NCBI GenBank assembly: GCA_021736965.1
Contig: JAIPEV010000104.1
Coordinates: forward strand, 1 to 6,368
Direction: 5' to 3'
Length of the DNA stretch: 6,368 nt
Source of the DNA: Halanaerobiales bacterium
Lineage (GTDB): Bacteria > Bacillota > Halanaerobiia > Halanaerobiales > M55B127
Shown here: positions 5,978 to 6,368 of the stretch, piece by piece
Position numbering within the stretch: position 1 is the first letter of the stretch
How the letters are laid out: each line of letters begins with the position of its first letter
Made by a program: the position numbers and the translations under genes
The notes under the pieces: generated by a model
The model's database searches: none
The model's input: only the letters and a program-made list of their open reading frames with translations
What the model was told of the DNA's origin: nothing

Positions 5978-6351
5978 ATAAAATAATTCACATAAGCTAT
6001 AATTAGAAATAAATAAAAGTGAAATTTTATTAATTTAAAAATATAACTGATAAGTCTATTATAATAACAAGTTAAAATAAAAAAAGGTAGGTCAATTTAC
6101 AAATACTAATAACCGGTGGAGCATATGATGTTTATGATTAAAAAGAATGAATAGATGTCAAGGGTAGGTTTTAATAGTTTTTGATGTAGTACTTCAGTTC
6201 ATCTAAATTTCAATTCCTGCTGTCTGTAGAAATCTTAAAGAATTAATAAGACAACTGTAGGCATATAAACCTCTTATAAAAAATGGTTAAGCACCTCCTA
6301 CAGGCTAAAAATATGGAAAAGCGATATTAAAACCAGGTAAACATTGGCATG
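5978..6351. other. Gene-free AT-rich region upstream of mgtE
   Basis: No supportable gene is seen on either strand. All three plus frames carry stops about as often as random DNA of this composition would. GGTGGAG (6115-6121) precedes ATG codons at 6125 and 6128, but that frame ends after 8 to 9 codons. A 7-bp inverted repeat, CTGTAGG (6255-6261) and CCTACAG (6297-6303), has a 35-base loop and no T-tract. A near-perfect ribosome-binding sequence on the minus strand (TAGGAGGTG, complement of 6292-6300) has no start codon after it. This may be old, eroded sequence next to an insertion element. Confidence 0.6.
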
Positions 6352-6368
6352 TTGACATCCTCCTCGCC
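6352..6368 (-). mobile_element. Probable right end of an IS200/IS605-type (TnpB) element
   Basis: The last bases, TTGACATCCTCCTCGCC, read on the minus strand as GGCGAGGAGGATGTCAA. From memory this closely resembles the conserved terminal sequence found after tnpB in many IS200/IS605-family elements, where a GC-rich hairpin arm precedes a final TCAA. The other hairpin arm and any tnpB would lie beyond the right edge, with tnpB reading leftward. Only 17 bases are visible, so this rests on recognition of a short motif. Confidence 0.45.

Noticed and set aside
6125..6160. Mini open frame with a good ribosome-binding site (GGTGGAG)
   Set aside because: It ends after 8 to 9 codons and nothing after it is coding-like.
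6312..6368. Short open stretch reading YGKAILKPGKHWHVDILLA at the right edge, reminiscent of the HWHxDYLL motif of DUF123 proteins
   Set aside because: It is only about 20 codons from a stop, the upstream part of the frame has stops at a random rate, and the end overlaps the insertion-element motif. I treat it as chance.
5906..6368. Magnesium M-box riboswitch or other RNA upstream of mgtE
   Set aside because: The leader is AT-rich without GC-containing helices, and the likely promoter is about 50 bases from the start codon.
1..6368. CRISPR array, tRNA or rRNA genes
   Set aside because: No regularly spaced repeats and no tRNA- or rRNA-like conserved sequences were seen on either strand. CACCTCC at 6293-6299 matches the 16S 3' end only by a few bases.

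Overview
The window is AT-rich (roughly 30% G+C by eye) and bacterial. Most genes carry Shine-Dalgarno sequences of the GGAG/GGTG type, and intrinsic terminators and extended -10 promoters are visible. The set of a corrinoid-type URO-D family methyltransferase, a DUF1638 protein and an MFS carrier points to an anaerobic, low-GC Gram-positive lineage that handles methylated C1 compounds. Halanaerobiales or a related Clostridia-like group is my best guess. This is inferred from gene content and style, not from any search.

Left part (1-2506): the 3' end of a URO-D family (MtaA/CmuA-like) gene ends in a strong hairpin terminator. An MFS transporter begins only about 10-20 bases after it. The transporter has its own two-part terminator, followed by an extended -10 promoter and a DUF1638 gene. 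I read this as the tail of a methyl-transfer (demethylation) locus: a methyltransferase subunit, a carrier that may import the methylated substrate, and an accessory protein. Only the family assignments are seen in the sequence; the joint role is inference.

Middle (2507-4553): a rightward operon holds a TetR-family repressor, two half-size permeases and a decayed cupin gene. The repressor stop and the first permease start overlap (TAATG), and the second permease follows after 3 bases. The two permeases align with each other without gaps at a fixed offset of 18 residues, so they look like the two repeats of one PF03773-type (ArsP_1/YraQ) permease encoded separately. A 17-bp near-palindrome upstream of tetR overlaps a possible promoter and is the best candidate operator. 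The cupin has one +1 frameshift and four internal stops (TAG, TAG, TGA, TAA).

Right part (4556-6368): mgtE, a complete CBS-domain magnesium channel, runs leftward and meets the cupin remnant with a 2-base gap. Its leader is short and AT-rich and has no room for an M-box magnesium riboswitch. From about 6000 to 6350 I see no supportable gene. The last 17 bases resemble the terminal sequence of an IS200/IS605 (TnpB-type) element lying mostly beyond the right edge.
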